Of a stretch of DNA of 64,000 nt, positions 49,456 to 58,047 are shown piece by piece. The notes beneath the pieces were generated by a model. The model saw only the letters and a list, made by a program, of their open reading frames with translations. It was not told where the DNA came from and made no database searches. A program made the translations under genes and the position numbers. This stretch comes from CATOSK01 sp963665735 (lineage in GTDB: Bacteria > Chloroflexota > Dehalococcoidia > Lucifugimonadales > UBA3495). The stretch is from assembly GCA_963665735.1 (NCBI GenBank), contig OY762444.1:3038001-3102000 (forward strand). The letters run 5' to 3'. Position 1 is the stretch's first letter, and every line of letters begins with the position of its first letter.

Positions 49456-51369
49456 ATGATTGAACGGGAACGGGAACGGGAAACCGAGATTGACCCTAAC
49501 CCCCAGGATGCTCCGGTTGAGGCCCTGCCCCAACAGGAAGAGTTTTACCGCGCTCCGGCCCGGTTCGGTTCCATCCCCGTCGAGGCCGAACCCAAGGGTT
49601 GGGACCGGCGCGAGGGTTTCCGCAAGCACTACCCCAGCATTGACCTGCCGACTCAGATTGTGGAAAGGGTGTCGCTGGGCAGCGCCGAACCCCACGAACC
49701 CAACCGCCTGATTTGGGGCGACAACCTCCACGTGATGCGGCAGATGCCCTCCGGCAGCGTTGACCTGATTTACATTGACCCGCCCTTTTTCTCCGGGCGG
49801 CAGTATAACGTGATGTGGGGCGACAACAACGAACTGCGCTCCTTCAACGACATTTGGGAAGGGGGAATGGACGGCTACCTGGTCTGGCTTAACGCCCGCC
49901 TCTACGAAATGAAGCGGCTGCTCAAACCCACGGGGTCTATCTACGTCCATTGCGATTACCATGCCAGCCACTACATCAAGGTGGAGATGGACAGAATTTT
50001 CGGGCACCAAAACTTCATTAACGAGGTGGTTTGGTGTTATGAACTCGGTGGGCGTGTTTCCAGAAGAGCGTATGGCAGGCGCCATGACACGATTTTGTTT
50101 TACGCGAAATCGGCCAATCACACTTTCAATTGGGACGAAGTGTTGATTGATTGGGATGAGAGGGGCAAGGCAAAATTCCGATACGAAGATGAACATGGAA
50201 AGTACAGGCTCATCGGTCGGTTCATCCAGGGAAGCCCGATCAGGGGACACCGTGATGTGAGTCCCAGTTGGGAAGAAACCCATCCTGAACTTGTGCAACG
50301 CTATTACATGAAGAAAGGCAAGGCACAAGTAGATCATTGGAACCTATCTCCCATCAACCAAGTCTCTGCCGAGCGTTTGGGCTACCCGACTCAAAAGCCG
50401 GAAGTATTGCTTGAGCGCATCATCAAGGCATCATCCAACCAAGGGGATGTCGTCGCCGACTTCTTTATCGGTGGCGGCACCACCGCCGCGGTAGCGCAAC
50501 GCTTGGGCCGGCGTTTTATCGCCTGCGACCAGTCCCGGGTTGCCGTGGCGGTTACGGCGGAGCGGCTGAAGCAGCAAGCCATCACCCGGGGAATGGAAGA
50601 CGCGCCCATTCCCGATTTCACCGTGGAGCAGTGGGGCATTTATGAGGCGGAGCGGCTTTCGGCAATGCCGGCCGACCAGTTTCGGGATTTCGTGCTGCGG
50701 GCCTACGGGTCATCCCGAATTGGCGAAACGGGAGACGGCCCGGACATTCACGGTTGGCGCAACCAACTGCCCATCTGGGTAGGGGAACCGGCGTTGGAAT
50801 CGCAGGCCGGGGCGTCGGACGTGCAGGACTTCGCCAACGCCATCCGCCGGACGCCCCAATACCAGCAGGCCAACCTGCGGGACGGGGTAATGCTGGCCTG
50901 GGGGTTCCGGCCCGATGCCGTGGACGCCGCCGAGCAGCTGCGCCAGCAGGAAACGATAGACGTCAACTTTGTACGCCTGAAGCAAGTCCGCATCGGGGAC
51001 GCCGACTTCCGGGAGCATATCATCGGGCGTTCCACCGACAAGGCGGACTACAGCGAGTTTTTGACCTTTGTCCAGCCGCCGGTGGTGAGCGTCGGCTACC
51101 GCGCGCTGGGCGGCGGCAGCGTTACCTTCGACGCCGGGGATACGGCGGTGGTCAACCCCGGCGCGGAAATGGTCAACGTACAGTGGGATTTCAACTACGA
51201 TGGCCGTCATTTTGCGGCCACCCCCGGCTATTCCTTCCCCAAGGACCGAAAAATCCAGGTGCGGGTGACGCATAAATTCCCCCGGCCCGGCAAGCATCAG
51301 GTAGCTTGCCGGGTGCAGGACAGCCGGGGCGGTGAAGGACTGTGGGTTGGAGAGGTGGAGACGCGTTAG
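49456..51369 (+). CDS. Type III-like DNA methyltransferase (beta-class) with C-terminal PKD-like domain
   Basis: 637 residues; GGAGG lies 11 bases before the ATG. Motif IV IYIDPPFFSGRQYN (about residue 107) comes before motif I VVADFFIGGGTTAAVAQRLG (about residue 335), the beta-class order of Mod-type N6/N4 methyltransferases. The segment between (about 50020-50450), which should hold target recognition, uses AT-rich codons unlike the flanks, suggesting exchange by recombination. From about residue 550 an unusual domain VQWDFNYDGRHF, VTHKFPRPGKHQVACRVQDS resembles a PKD/Ig-like fold. Its stop abuts the helicase ATG, so the three-gene operon is translationally coupled. Confidence 0.9.
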   Translation: MIERERERETEIDPNPQDAPVEALPQQEEFYRAPARFGSIPVEAEPKGWDRREGFRKHYPSIDLPTQIVERVSLGSAEPHEPNRLIWGDNLHVMRQMPSGSVDLIYIDPPFFSGRQYNVMWGDNNELRSFNDIWEGGMDGYLVWLNARLYEMKRLLKPTGSIYVHCDYHASHYIKVEMDRIFGHQNFINEVVWCYELGGRVSRRAYGRRHDTILFYAKSANHTFNWDEVLIDWDERGKAKFRYEDEHGKYRLIGRFIQGSPIRGHRDVSPSWEETHPELVQRYYMKKGKAQVDHWNLSPINQVSAERLGYPTQKPEVLLERIIKASSNQGDVVADFFIGGGTTAAVAQRLGRRFIACDQSRVAVAVTAERLKQQAITRGMEDAPIPDFTVEQWGIYEAERLSAMPADQFRDFVLRAYGSSRIGETGDGPDIHGWRNQLPIWVGEPALESQAGASDVQDFANAIRRTPQYQQANLRDGVMLAWGFRPDAVDAAEQLRQQETIDVNFVRLKQVRIGDADFREHIIGRSTDKADYSEFLTFVQPPVVSVGYRALGGGSVTFDAGDTAVVNPGAEMVNVQWDFNYDGRHFAATPGYSFPKDRKIQVRVTHKFPRPGKHQVACRVQDSRGGEGLWVGEVETR

Positions 51370-53382
51370 ATGTTCAACGAGTTTGTCAGGTACGAGGATG
51401 AGTTCCAGGATTGGGTCCAGGGCGGTTATCCGGGGGCCAGCGATAAAACGCTGGAGTATATTCAACACCTTAGCGACCCGGAGGACGACGCCGCGCCCAG
51501 GGAAGGGACGCTGTGGCCGCATCAGTGGGACTCGTTTTTGCGGGTGGTGTTTGCCTACGAAATCCGGCGGGAGGAACTGGCCCAGCCCAACGGAGTATTG
51601 CTGAACGTAGTGACCGGCGGGGGCAAGACGGCAATTATCGCCGCCTTGATAGTCTGGCTGCGTCTGGCCCATGACGTGCAGAAGTTCCTGTTGTTGTGTC
51701 CCAACCTTATCGTCCGTGACCGCCTGGAGGACGACTTTGAGCATGGCAAGGTATTCGTTGACCGGGGGCTTATTCCCCAAGGGGAGATAGTCGGTAAAGA
51801 CGATTTTGCGTTGACCACCCTGGGGGGTGGACGGCCCGGCGGTTGGGCCAACCTGTTGGGGGCCAGCGTCATTCTGGGCAACATCCATCAGTTTTATGCC
51901 AGCAACGACAGTGGTCAGACTAATCTTTCCGGGTTGTTGAACGGGCCGAAGTTCGCCCTGTTTAACGATGAAGCCCACAACTCCCCGGCACCGGAGTGGG
52001 AGGCCGCGCTGGAAAAATTGCGGCCCAAGACCGCCTTGCGGGTTGATACCACGGCCACGCCGGACCGGGCCGACGGCCAGACGCCGGACAGCCGGATGAT
52101 TTACGAATACCTGATACAGGATGCTTTGGCCGACCGGCTGGTGAAAAGCCCGGTGGTCTATCAACCGGAAATCGCCACGGTAGAGTTGACCTACACCGAC
52201 GCCCGCACCGGCGAAACGCGGGGCGTGGAGGAAATAGATTGGGCCGAAGTTGACCGGCTGGGGATAAACGCGACGCAATGGGTCACGGACGACAAGCCGA
52301 TGCAGCAGCAGATGGCCATTGCGTTGCAGCGTCTGAAAGAGCAGGAACGGCGGGCCAGGGGGCGCTACCAGCCGATATTGTTCGTGGTGGCCGTGTGCAA
52401 GCTGGACGCGCAGAAGGCAGCCAAGACTTTGAACGATTATTTCCGGGTGAGGACGCTGTTGGTGACGGAGGACAGTACCGACGAAGAACGCCGCCAAGCC
52501 ACCGAGTTGGGGCGAGCGCAACGGGGCCAGCGTCCTTACAAAGCGGTGGTCAACATCCGAATGTTGCGGGAAGGTTGGGACGTGCCGGAAGTCGGGGTAA
52601 TACTGCTGCTGAGTAAGACCAGTAGCCGGGTTCATGGTCAGCAGGTAATTGGCCGGGGACTGCGCCGGGTGCGGAGCCAGAAGATTGTAGAAAGCGAACC
52701 GCAGATTTGCGCCGTGGTTGACCATCCCAAGCTGGAACACCAATGGCTTTGGGACATTTTTGGCAGCAAGATTCGGAGGCGTGTGGGCACCGCCGATATG
52801 TTTGACGAAGATGAAGACCTGCCGGAAACTCCGCCGCGTCAGGAGTTGGTCAACCCTGGGCAGCTCATAGACATTCCCGACTCAATGGACGACGAACAAG
52901 GCGAGTTCAAGTTGAACCTGGACACCGGGCCACCGGAACCGCTGCCCAACTGGGGGGAAATCCTTGAGGGTCTGGCATATCCCACCCAGACCATAGAAAT
53001 TACCGACCAGGACATAACCGGCGTTCAACGGCAGGAACTGACCGGGGCGGGATGGATGGCCCTGGAATCGGCCCCCGATTACGGGCAAAACGCCATGCCG
53101 GTTATGGAAGTTTCACCGGAGGACTTGGCGGAGGCGGTCAAGGATGGGCTGCTGGAAATGGCGGAACGTCTCTTGTCGAACGTCGGTCATTCCTCCCAGT
53201 TCAAGGGCCGCATCTACAACAACCTGTTGGGGCACGTGCGGGTCAAGTTCCTGGACGGCGCATCCCTGGGTTTGGCCGAACCGCAACACCTGGAAACGGC
53301 CTGGCGGATGCTGGAAACGGTGGAGCAGCGTATCCAGAACACGCCGGGCCTGGTGGAAGGGATGGTCAAGTATGCCGATTAG
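51370..53382 (+). CDS. DEAD/DEAH-box helicase (Res-like) of a type III-like restriction system
   Basis: 670 residues. Walker A is VVTGGGKTAIIAALI (about residue 83), the DEAH box is FNDEAHNSPAPEWE (about residue 200), DTTATPDRADG is motif III, and QVIGRGLRRVR is motif VI. This is the ResIII superfamily-2 helicase that translocates along DNA. The C-terminal part (PVMEVSPEDLAEAVKDGLL, EHVRVKFL-like) lacks the usual built-in endonuclease; the nuclease is a separate protein encoded next. It follows the methyltransferase with zero spacing and overlaps the nuclease gene by 11 bases. Confidence 0.9.
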   Translation: MFNEFVRYEDEFQDWVQGGYPGASDKTLEYIQHLSDPEDDAAPREGTLWPHQWDSFLRVVFAYEIRREELAQPNGVLLNVVTGGGKTAIIAALIVWLRLAHDVQKFLLLCPNLIVRDRLEDDFEHGKVFVDRGLIPQGEIVGKDDFALTTLGGGRPGGWANLLGASVILGNIHQFYASNDSGQTNLSGLLNGPKFALFNDEAHNSPAPEWEAALEKLRPKTALRVDTTATPDRADGQTPDSRMIYEYLIQDALADRLVKSPVVYQPEIATVELTYTDARTGETRGVEEIDWAEVDRLGINATQWVTDDKPMQQQMAIALQRLKEQERRARGRYQPILFVVAVCKLDAQKAAKTLNDYFRVRTLLVTEDSTDEERRQATELGRAQRGQRPYKAVVNIRMLREGWDVPEVGVILLLSKTSSRVHGQQVIGRGLRRVRSQKIVESEPQICAVVDHPKLEHQWLWDIFGSKIRRRVGTADMFDEDEDLPETPPRQELVNPGQLIDIPDSMDDEQGEFKLNLDTGPPEPLPNWGEILEGLAYPTQTIEITDQDITGVQRQELTGAGWMALESAPDYGQNAMPVMEVSPEDLAEAVKDGLLEMAERLLSNVGHSSQFKGRIYNNLLGHVRVKFLDGASLGLAEPQHLETAWRMLETVEQRIQNTPGLVEGMVKYAD

Positions 53383-53725
53383 CCAACGGGGCAGGTACGA
53401 AAATCCGCTGAAAAGCCCTTACAACTTCGAGAACTACGACAGCGGCCTGGAACGGACGATGATGGTTAAGCTGGAGCAGGACGCCGAAGTAGCCAAGTGG
53501 CAGAAACGGCACGGGATAACCATCCCGTGGATTGACCAGCAGGGGCGCAAGTGCAACTATCGGCCCGATTTCCTTATCGAGTACACTGACGAGCGAAAAG
53601 CGCTTATCGAAGTGAAAGACCCTTCCCGCATGGATTCTCCCGCTGTCTTGCGTAAGCGAAGCGCCGCGGAGGAATGGTGCCGCAAGCGCGGTATGACCTA
53701 CGAAGTCGCCACCATTCCCCCTTAG
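53372..53725 (+). CDS. PD-(D/E)XK nuclease of the type III-like system (TnsA-like)
   Basis: 117 residues from the ATG at 53372. NFENYDSGLERTMMVKLEQD, KRHGITIPWIDQQGRKCNYR, then PDFLIEYTD and ALIEVKDPSRMDSPAVLRKR: Asp66 and Glu80-x-Lys82 form the catalytic PD-(D/E)XK core, with the layout of the TnsA N-terminal nuclease. It should cut DNA for the helicase-methyltransferase pair upstream. Confidence 0.88.
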   Translation: MPISQRGRYENPLKSPYNFENYDSGLERTMMVKLEQDAEVAKWQKRHGITIPWIDQQGRKCNYRPDFLIEYTDERKALIEVKDPSRMDSPAVLRKRSAAEEWCRKRGMTYEVATIPP

Positions 53726-53739
53726 AAACCAACCCACGC

Positions 53740-54705
53740 CTACGGAATTAGCAGGAGTTTGCCGGTGGTGGCGCGGGATTCCAGTTGGCGGTGGGCTTCC
53801 GCCGCTTCGGACAGGGGGAAGACGTGCTCCACCCGCAGCTTCAGCTCTCCCGACTTGACCCAGCCCAGCACGTCGCCGGCCCGCTGCTCCAACTCTTCCC
53901 TGGTGGCGGTGTAGTCGCCCAGGCCGGGGCGGGTCAGGTACAGGGAGCCGTTGCCCAAGACCCGCGGGTCCACCGGCGGCACCGGGCCGCTGGCCTGCCC
54001 GTACAGCACCATGACGCCCCGGCGTCCCAGGCAGCTAACGCTCTGGTCGAAAGTCGTCCGGCCCACCGCGTCGTACACCGCTTGCAAGCCGGCGCCGTCG
54101 GTGGACTTCTTCACCTCGGCGGCAAAGTCCTGCTGGGTGTAAAGGATGACCTCATCGGCCCCGGCGTCTTTGGCCAGTTGCGCCTTGGCCTCGGTGGAGA
54201 CGGTGGTGAAGACATAGCCGCCCAGCCGCTTGCACATCTGGATGAGCAGCAGGCCGACGCCGCCGGCGCCGGCGTGAACCAGCACCCGGTCGCCGGGCTG
54301 GACGGCGTAGGTGGAATGGCAAAGGTAATGGGCGGTCATGCCCTGGAGCATGGCGGCGGCGCCGTCCCTGGCGTCCAGGCCGTCGGGCATTTTTATGAGG
54401 CGGTTGCCCGGCACCAGGGCCTGCTCGGCGTAAGACCCGGCGACGCTGGAATAGGCCACTACGTCGCCTTCGTTCAAGCCGCTGACCCCTTGGCCCAACT
54501 GCCGCACCACGCCGGCGCCTTCGACGCCGACGACCCAGGGAAGCGGGGGCGGGTTGACCCCGGAGCGGCTGTAAGTGTCGGTGAAATTCACGCCGGCCGC
54601 CTGAATTTGCACCACCACCTGACCATCGCCGGGGGACAAGTCGGGCAAGTCCTGGTACTGCATGACCTCCGGGCCGCCGTATTCGGTTATCTGTACCGCT
54701 TTCAT
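53740..54705 (-). CDS. NADPH:quinone reductase-like zinc-independent MDR enzyme
   Basis: 321 residues from the ATG at 54705 with AGGAGG seven bases upstream; the frame to 55098 is not credible. MKAVQITEYGGPEVMQYQDL, AGVNFTDTYSRSGVNPPPLP, GVEGAGVVRQLG and LVHAGAGGVGLLLIQMCKRL (NADPH site) are the QOR signatures. No zinc-binding Cys cluster. It reduces quinones or enones with NADPH. Convergent with the restriction operon. Confidence 0.92.
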   Translation of the reverse strand: MKAVQITEYGGPEVMQYQDLPDLSPGDGQVVVQIQAAGVNFTDTYSRSGVNPPPLPWVVGVEGAGVVRQLGQGVSGLNEGDVVAYSSVAGSYAEQALVPGNRLIKMPDGLDARDGAAAMLQGMTAHYLCHSTYAVQPGDRVLVHAGAGGVGLLLIQMCKRLGGYVFTTVSTEAKAQLAKDAGADEVILYTQQDFAAEVKKSTDGAGLQAVYDAVGRTTFDQSVSCLGRRGVMVLYGQASGPVPPVDPRVLGNGSLYLTRPGLGDYTATREELEQRAGDVLGWVKSGELKLRVEHVFPLSEAAEAHRQLESRATTGKLLLIP

Positions 54706-54846
54706 CCGCAAACCTCCTGTTGGTGGGGAACCGGCTCCAAAGGCCATGTCCCCAACGTCTGCATCCTTTATACAGGGGGATTTGCTCCCGTTCAACTGCT
54801 GGTTAGTCCTAGCGGCCATTCCCGGGGAAACACGCCAGCGCGCGAA

Positions 54847-54875
54847 TTGCCTTTGTCGTCCGAAACTGGTATTAT
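54847..54875 (+). promoter_or_regulatory. Promoter candidate for the GreA fusion gene
   Basis: TTGCCT (54847-54852), 17-bp spacer, TATTAT (54870-54875), about 265 bases ahead of the GTG start. The rest of the 54706-55140 gap holds frames on both strands but none with family resemblance or a good start site; I see no gene in it. Confidence 0.4.
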
Positions 54876-55140
54876 TTGCAACCGTAGTGCGGTGGGCGGT
54901 GATCAACCTGGATGACTCCCAGGAGAGAACGCCTTGGCCATTGTTTGCGGTTGGCGCGGTTCCCGTTATGGCTGAAACCCCCGCCCGGCAAAACTTTTCC
55001 CCGGCCTCGCAGCGCCGACGGCGCGCCCGACGTTGCCCTTCCCCCTTCCTCTCGACCGCCGGCCCCGTTTTATTCCATCCGTATTCCCCCATCCTCATCC
55101 CTATTGCCTTGACCCCTCACGCATAAGGAGGTTGCCCACT

Positions 55141-55956
55141 GTGACGCTTACCAGCTTGTCCTTTGGCGAAGCTCTCAGCCAATACGTCACCATCAAGAAG
55201 AGCGGCAAAAAGTCCATGGACGGACACCAGGAAATCAGCCGTTTCATTACCTGGGTTGGTCGGGAAAGGCCCGTCCGGGACGTAACACCTTCGGAAATCG
55301 CCGAATACGCCCAATACGTCGGCTTGGGCGGCGCCGAATCGGCCCAACGGCTTGGCCCGGTCAAGCTGTTCCTGACCTTCCTCAAAACCCAGGGTTGGGT
55401 GGAAACCAGCCTGGCGCCCCATCTTCGCATCCCCCGCAGCCGCCGGGCCTCCGGCGGGCGGGCCAACGCCGCGGTCAACGCCGTTTCCACCGCCCAGCTC
55501 AGCCAGGAAGGTTACGACCGCTTGCAGAACCAGTTGGAAGAACTCAAGACGGAACGGGGCAAGGTGGGCGACGACATCCGGCAGGCTATGGAAGACAAGG
55601 ACTTCCGGGAAAACTCCCCCTTGGACGCCGCCCGGGAACGCTACGGGCTGATAGAATCCCAGATTCGAGACCTGGAATCCAGCCTGGCCAACGCCCAGAT
55701 AATCGCCGAAGGGGGCAGCCCTTCCGACAACCGGCGGGTCTCCGTTGGCACCCGGGTCACGCTGAAAGACACCGAGTCAGGCCGGCTGGTCAACTACACC
55801 CTGGTTGACATCCGGGAGGCGGACGTATCCGCCGGCAAGATTTCCACCGCGTCCCCGGTGGGCCAGGCCCTGCTGGAAAAGGCCGTCGGCGACGAAGTGC
55901 CCATCACCGTACCCAAGGGCACCCTGCACTACACCGTGGTAAACATCGGGGCCTAG
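55141..55956 (+). CDS. greA: GreA transcript-cleavage factor fused to a recombinase-type SAM-like DNA-binding domain
   Basis: 271 residues from the GTG at 55141, with AAGGAGG eight bases upstream; longer frames to 55033 are unlikely. Residues 1-105 (LSFGEALSQYVTIKKSGKKS, EISRFITWVGRERPVRDVTP, RLGPVKLFLTFLKTQGWVE) look like the N-terminal core-binding domain of XerC/D-type tyrosine recombinases, without the catalytic domain. Residues from about 118 (LSQEGYDRLQNQLEELKTER, GDDIRQAMEDKDFRENSPLD and VGTRVTLKDTESG) are a complete GreA coiled coil and C-terminal FKBP-like domain. The EDxDFRENSPLD tip keeps the acidic pair needed to stimulate RNA polymerase cleavage. Normal GreA is about 158 residues. 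The added domain may bind DNA or nucleic acid near the polymerase (inference). Confidence 0.9.
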   Translation: MTLTSLSFGEALSQYVTIKKSGKKSMDGHQEISRFITWVGRERPVRDVTPSEIAEYAQYVGLGGAESAQRLGPVKLFLTFLKTQGWVETSLAPHLRIPRSRRASGGRANAAVNAVSTAQLSQEGYDRLQNQLEELKTERGKVGDDIRQAMEDKDFRENSPLDAARERYGLIESQIRDLESSLANAQIIAEGGSPSDNRRVSVGTRVTLKDTESGRLVNYTLVDIREADVSAGKISTASPVGQALLEKAVGDEVPITVPKGTLHYTVVNIGA

Positions 55957-56013
55957 CCGCCAAAGCAATCTCGCCGGAACTTCCAGCCGCCAACCAAGAC
56001 CCCGCATCACCAT

Positions 56014-56042
56014 GTAGGGGCAGGTTTCAAACCTGCCCCTAC
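56014..56042. repeat. GTAGGGGC-family palindrome
   Basis: GTAGGGGCAGGTTT-C-AAACCTGCCCCTAC, a perfect stem 58 bases past the greA stop, located between converging greA and prxU genes. Possible bidirectional terminator. Confidence 0.8.
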
Positions 56043-56092
56043 CGTCATGGGCGGGTGTCCATCCGGCCCCGATGAAACCCGGCTAAAACCCG

Positions 56093-56557
56093 TTAGTTGA
56101 GCTTTTGCACTTCCGCGACGATTTCCGCCGGGTCGGGCAGCGTTCCCGGCACGTAGGTCTGGCGGTAGCGCACCACTCCCGACTTGTCCACGATGATGAC
56201 GGCGCGGGTTCCGGCGCCCCGTTCCTCGTTCCACAGCCCGTAGGATGCGGTGACTTGTCCCTTGGGGTGCCAGTCGGACAACTCCGGGTAGGGCAGTCCG
56301 CCCATAGAGGTAGTCCACGCGCGGTGGGCCGCCAGGTGGTCACAGCTTATGCCCAGCACCTGGGCATCACTCTCCTCGAACTGGCCGTTGAAACGCCGGA
56401 ACGAGGTGGCCTGGTCAGTTCAACCACCCGTGAAGTCGAGAACGTGGAAGGAAAGCACCACGTTCTTGCTGCCCAGGTACTGACTCAGGGTAATGTCGCC
56501 TTCGTTCACCGACGGCAGCTTGAAATCGGGGGCGGCATCGCCAATTTCTGCGGGCAT
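56093..56557 (-). CDS. prxU: Peroxiredoxin selenoprotein (PrxU, in-frame UGA as Sec)
   Basis: 154 residues when the TGA at 56420-56422 is read as Sec46. The ATG at 56557 gives MPAEIGDAAPDFKLPSVNEG and VVLSFHVLDFTGG-U-TDQATSFRRFN. The position matches the peroxidatic Cys of the PxxxTxxC motif (here FTGGUTDQ). QVLGISCDHLAAHRAWTTSM and RAVIIVDKSGVVRYRQTY complete the AhpC/TSA fold. Known PrxU proteins of Gram-positive anaerobes have the same T-x-x-U layout. A gene caller would give only the piece from 56359. It reduces peroxides, with electrons probably from a thioredoxin or similar. Depends on SelD (44913). Confidence 0.93.
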
Positions 56558-56743
56558 CTTGTCTCCTTTCCTGATTGACTCGTGGGATGGAATGTCGGTT
56601 TCTATCCGAAACCGGCCCCCGAATCATACCACCCCGACAACCTTGACAGATAGGCATAATCCGTCAATCAAAAATCCTTTCCCACTGGCACGGGGAGGGG
56701 ATTTTTTGCGGGGACGAGGTCGGTTTGGGCTTGGGGTTTCTGG

Positions 56744-56901
56744 ATTCCGGCTTTCGCCGGAATGACGGTGGTTTAGCGGCTCTCGTGCGATTGCCCTGTT
56801 CTGGTCAACAATCTCTTCTTCATTGATGAGGGGAGGGATTTTCCAACGTCGTGGACGCTGTTATGGGCTTGGGGTTTCTGGATTCCGGCTTTCGCCGGAA
56901 T
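56744..56901. repeat. Two REPIN-type hairpins
   Basis: ATTCCGGC-TTTC-GCCGGAAT at 56744-56763 and 56882-56901, each preceded by TTGGGGTTTCTGG and followed by GACGG. They fill the gap 56558-56984 together with a GTCGTGGACGCTGTTATGGG block near 56848. No gene is seen. Confidence 0.85.
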
Positions 56902-56984
56902 GACGGCGCTACCGGGTTGGCCGGGCCAAGGTTAGTACGTGGCCCAAATGCTATACTGTCGGGCAACCCCCAAAGGCGGACGCC

Positions 56985-57980
56985 GTGGAAGTTGTTTACG
57001 ACCGGGGAATCTATATCCCCGAACTTGACCTGTGGTTGGATTCCCTGCGCCGCAAGGACTACGGCGTTATTTCCCACGCTCATTCGGACCATACCGCCCG
57101 CCACCACCGGCCCGTGGTCACGCCCAATACCCAACGCCTGCTGGCCGACTACCTGAAAAAGTCCAGCCCCACCGTCCTGGAATACGGCGAACCCTACGAT
57201 ACCCCCGCCTATACCCTGACCCTTTACCCCGCCGGCCACTGCCTCGGCTCGGCCCAGGTATTGATAGAATCCAAAGCCACCGGCCAGAGACTGCTCTACA
57301 CCGGCGACTTCAAGACCCGCCCCAGCCCGGTGAACGAACCAATCAAGCCCGTGTCCTGCGACGTGCTGGTTATGGAGTCCACCTACGGACTCCCGGAGTA
57401 CGTTTTTCCGCCCGAAGACCGGGTTATCAGCAACGCCGTCACCACCCTCAAGGAATGGCTTTCCCGCGGCGACCGCCCCGTGGTGCAGGTGTGGCGGTTG
57501 GGCAAGTCTCAAGAAGTCCTTCACCACCTGCTGGCCCACGGCATCCCCGTAGTCGTGGAAGAAAGCTGTTTCCGCATTACCGAAATCTACCAACGGGCCG
57601 GCGTCCAATTCCCCGGCGAATTTGACTGTCTTGACGGTCATTGGCCCGAAGGGAACGTAGTTATCTGCCCGCCGGGACGAAAGAACCTGATGGCCTTGGA
57701 CAACTTCCGGCACAAGCTGACGATGGAGTTGACCGGCTGGGCGCAGGGCAAGAGACCCCGATGGGCCGGACGCGCCGACGCCAGCCTGCCGTACAGCGAC
57801 CATGCCGACTTTAACGACCTGGTGGGTTACGTGCGGCAGGTACAGCCCAAGCAGGTTTACACCGTCAACGGCTTTCCTGAACTGGCGGGCCACCTGCGCC
57901 ATCTGGGGTATCCGGCCCTGCACCTGGACGGCAAGCCGCAACCGCAGGACAACGGCGGTTTTCAGATGAAACTGGTTTGA
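56985..57980 (+). CDS. Metallo-beta-lactamase-fold exonuclease (RNA-processing/ligase-associated type)
   Basis: 331 residues from a GTG at 56985. The metal motif is ISHAHSDHTARH (HxHxDH). TLYPAGHCLGSAQVLIES, LLYTGDFKTRPSPVNEP and LVMESTYGLPEYVFP are the next conserved blocks, and YSDHADFNDLVGYVRQV has the terminal His-Asp motif. This group contains mRNA 3'-end-like nucleases and the exonucleases linked to DNA ligases. No ligase or helicase is adjacent. Cytoplasmic. Confidence 0.87.
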   Translation: MEVVYDRGIYIPELDLWLDSLRRKDYGVISHAHSDHTARHHRPVVTPNTQRLLADYLKKSSPTVLEYGEPYDTPAYTLTLYPAGHCLGSAQVLIESKATGQRLLYTGDFKTRPSPVNEPIKPVSCDVLVMESTYGLPEYVFPPEDRVISNAVTTLKEWLSRGDRPVVQVWRLGKSQEVLHHLLAHGIPVVVEESCFRITEIYQRAGVQFPGEFDCLDGHWPEGNVVICPPGRKNLMALDNFRHKLTMELTGWAQGKRPRWAGRADASLPYSDHADFNDLVGYVRQVQPKQVYTVNGFPELAGHLRHLGYPALHLDGKPQPQDNGGFQMKLV

Positions 57981-58047
57981 CGCAAGCGCCGCCACGGTAA
58001 GTTGACTCCAAAAGAGTCTCCCGTCTTATGAACGAAAAGGGCCATAG

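Noticed and set aside
54706..55140. Possible small genes between the quinone reductase and greA
   Set aside because: Frames exist on both strands but none has a good start site or a recognisable pattern.
32325..56557. UGA read as tryptophan by a changed genetic code
   Set aside because: Most genes in the window use UGA as a normal stop (for example the CoA-transferase and VapB), and the four in-frame UGAs fall at Sec/Cys sites, not at Trp sites.
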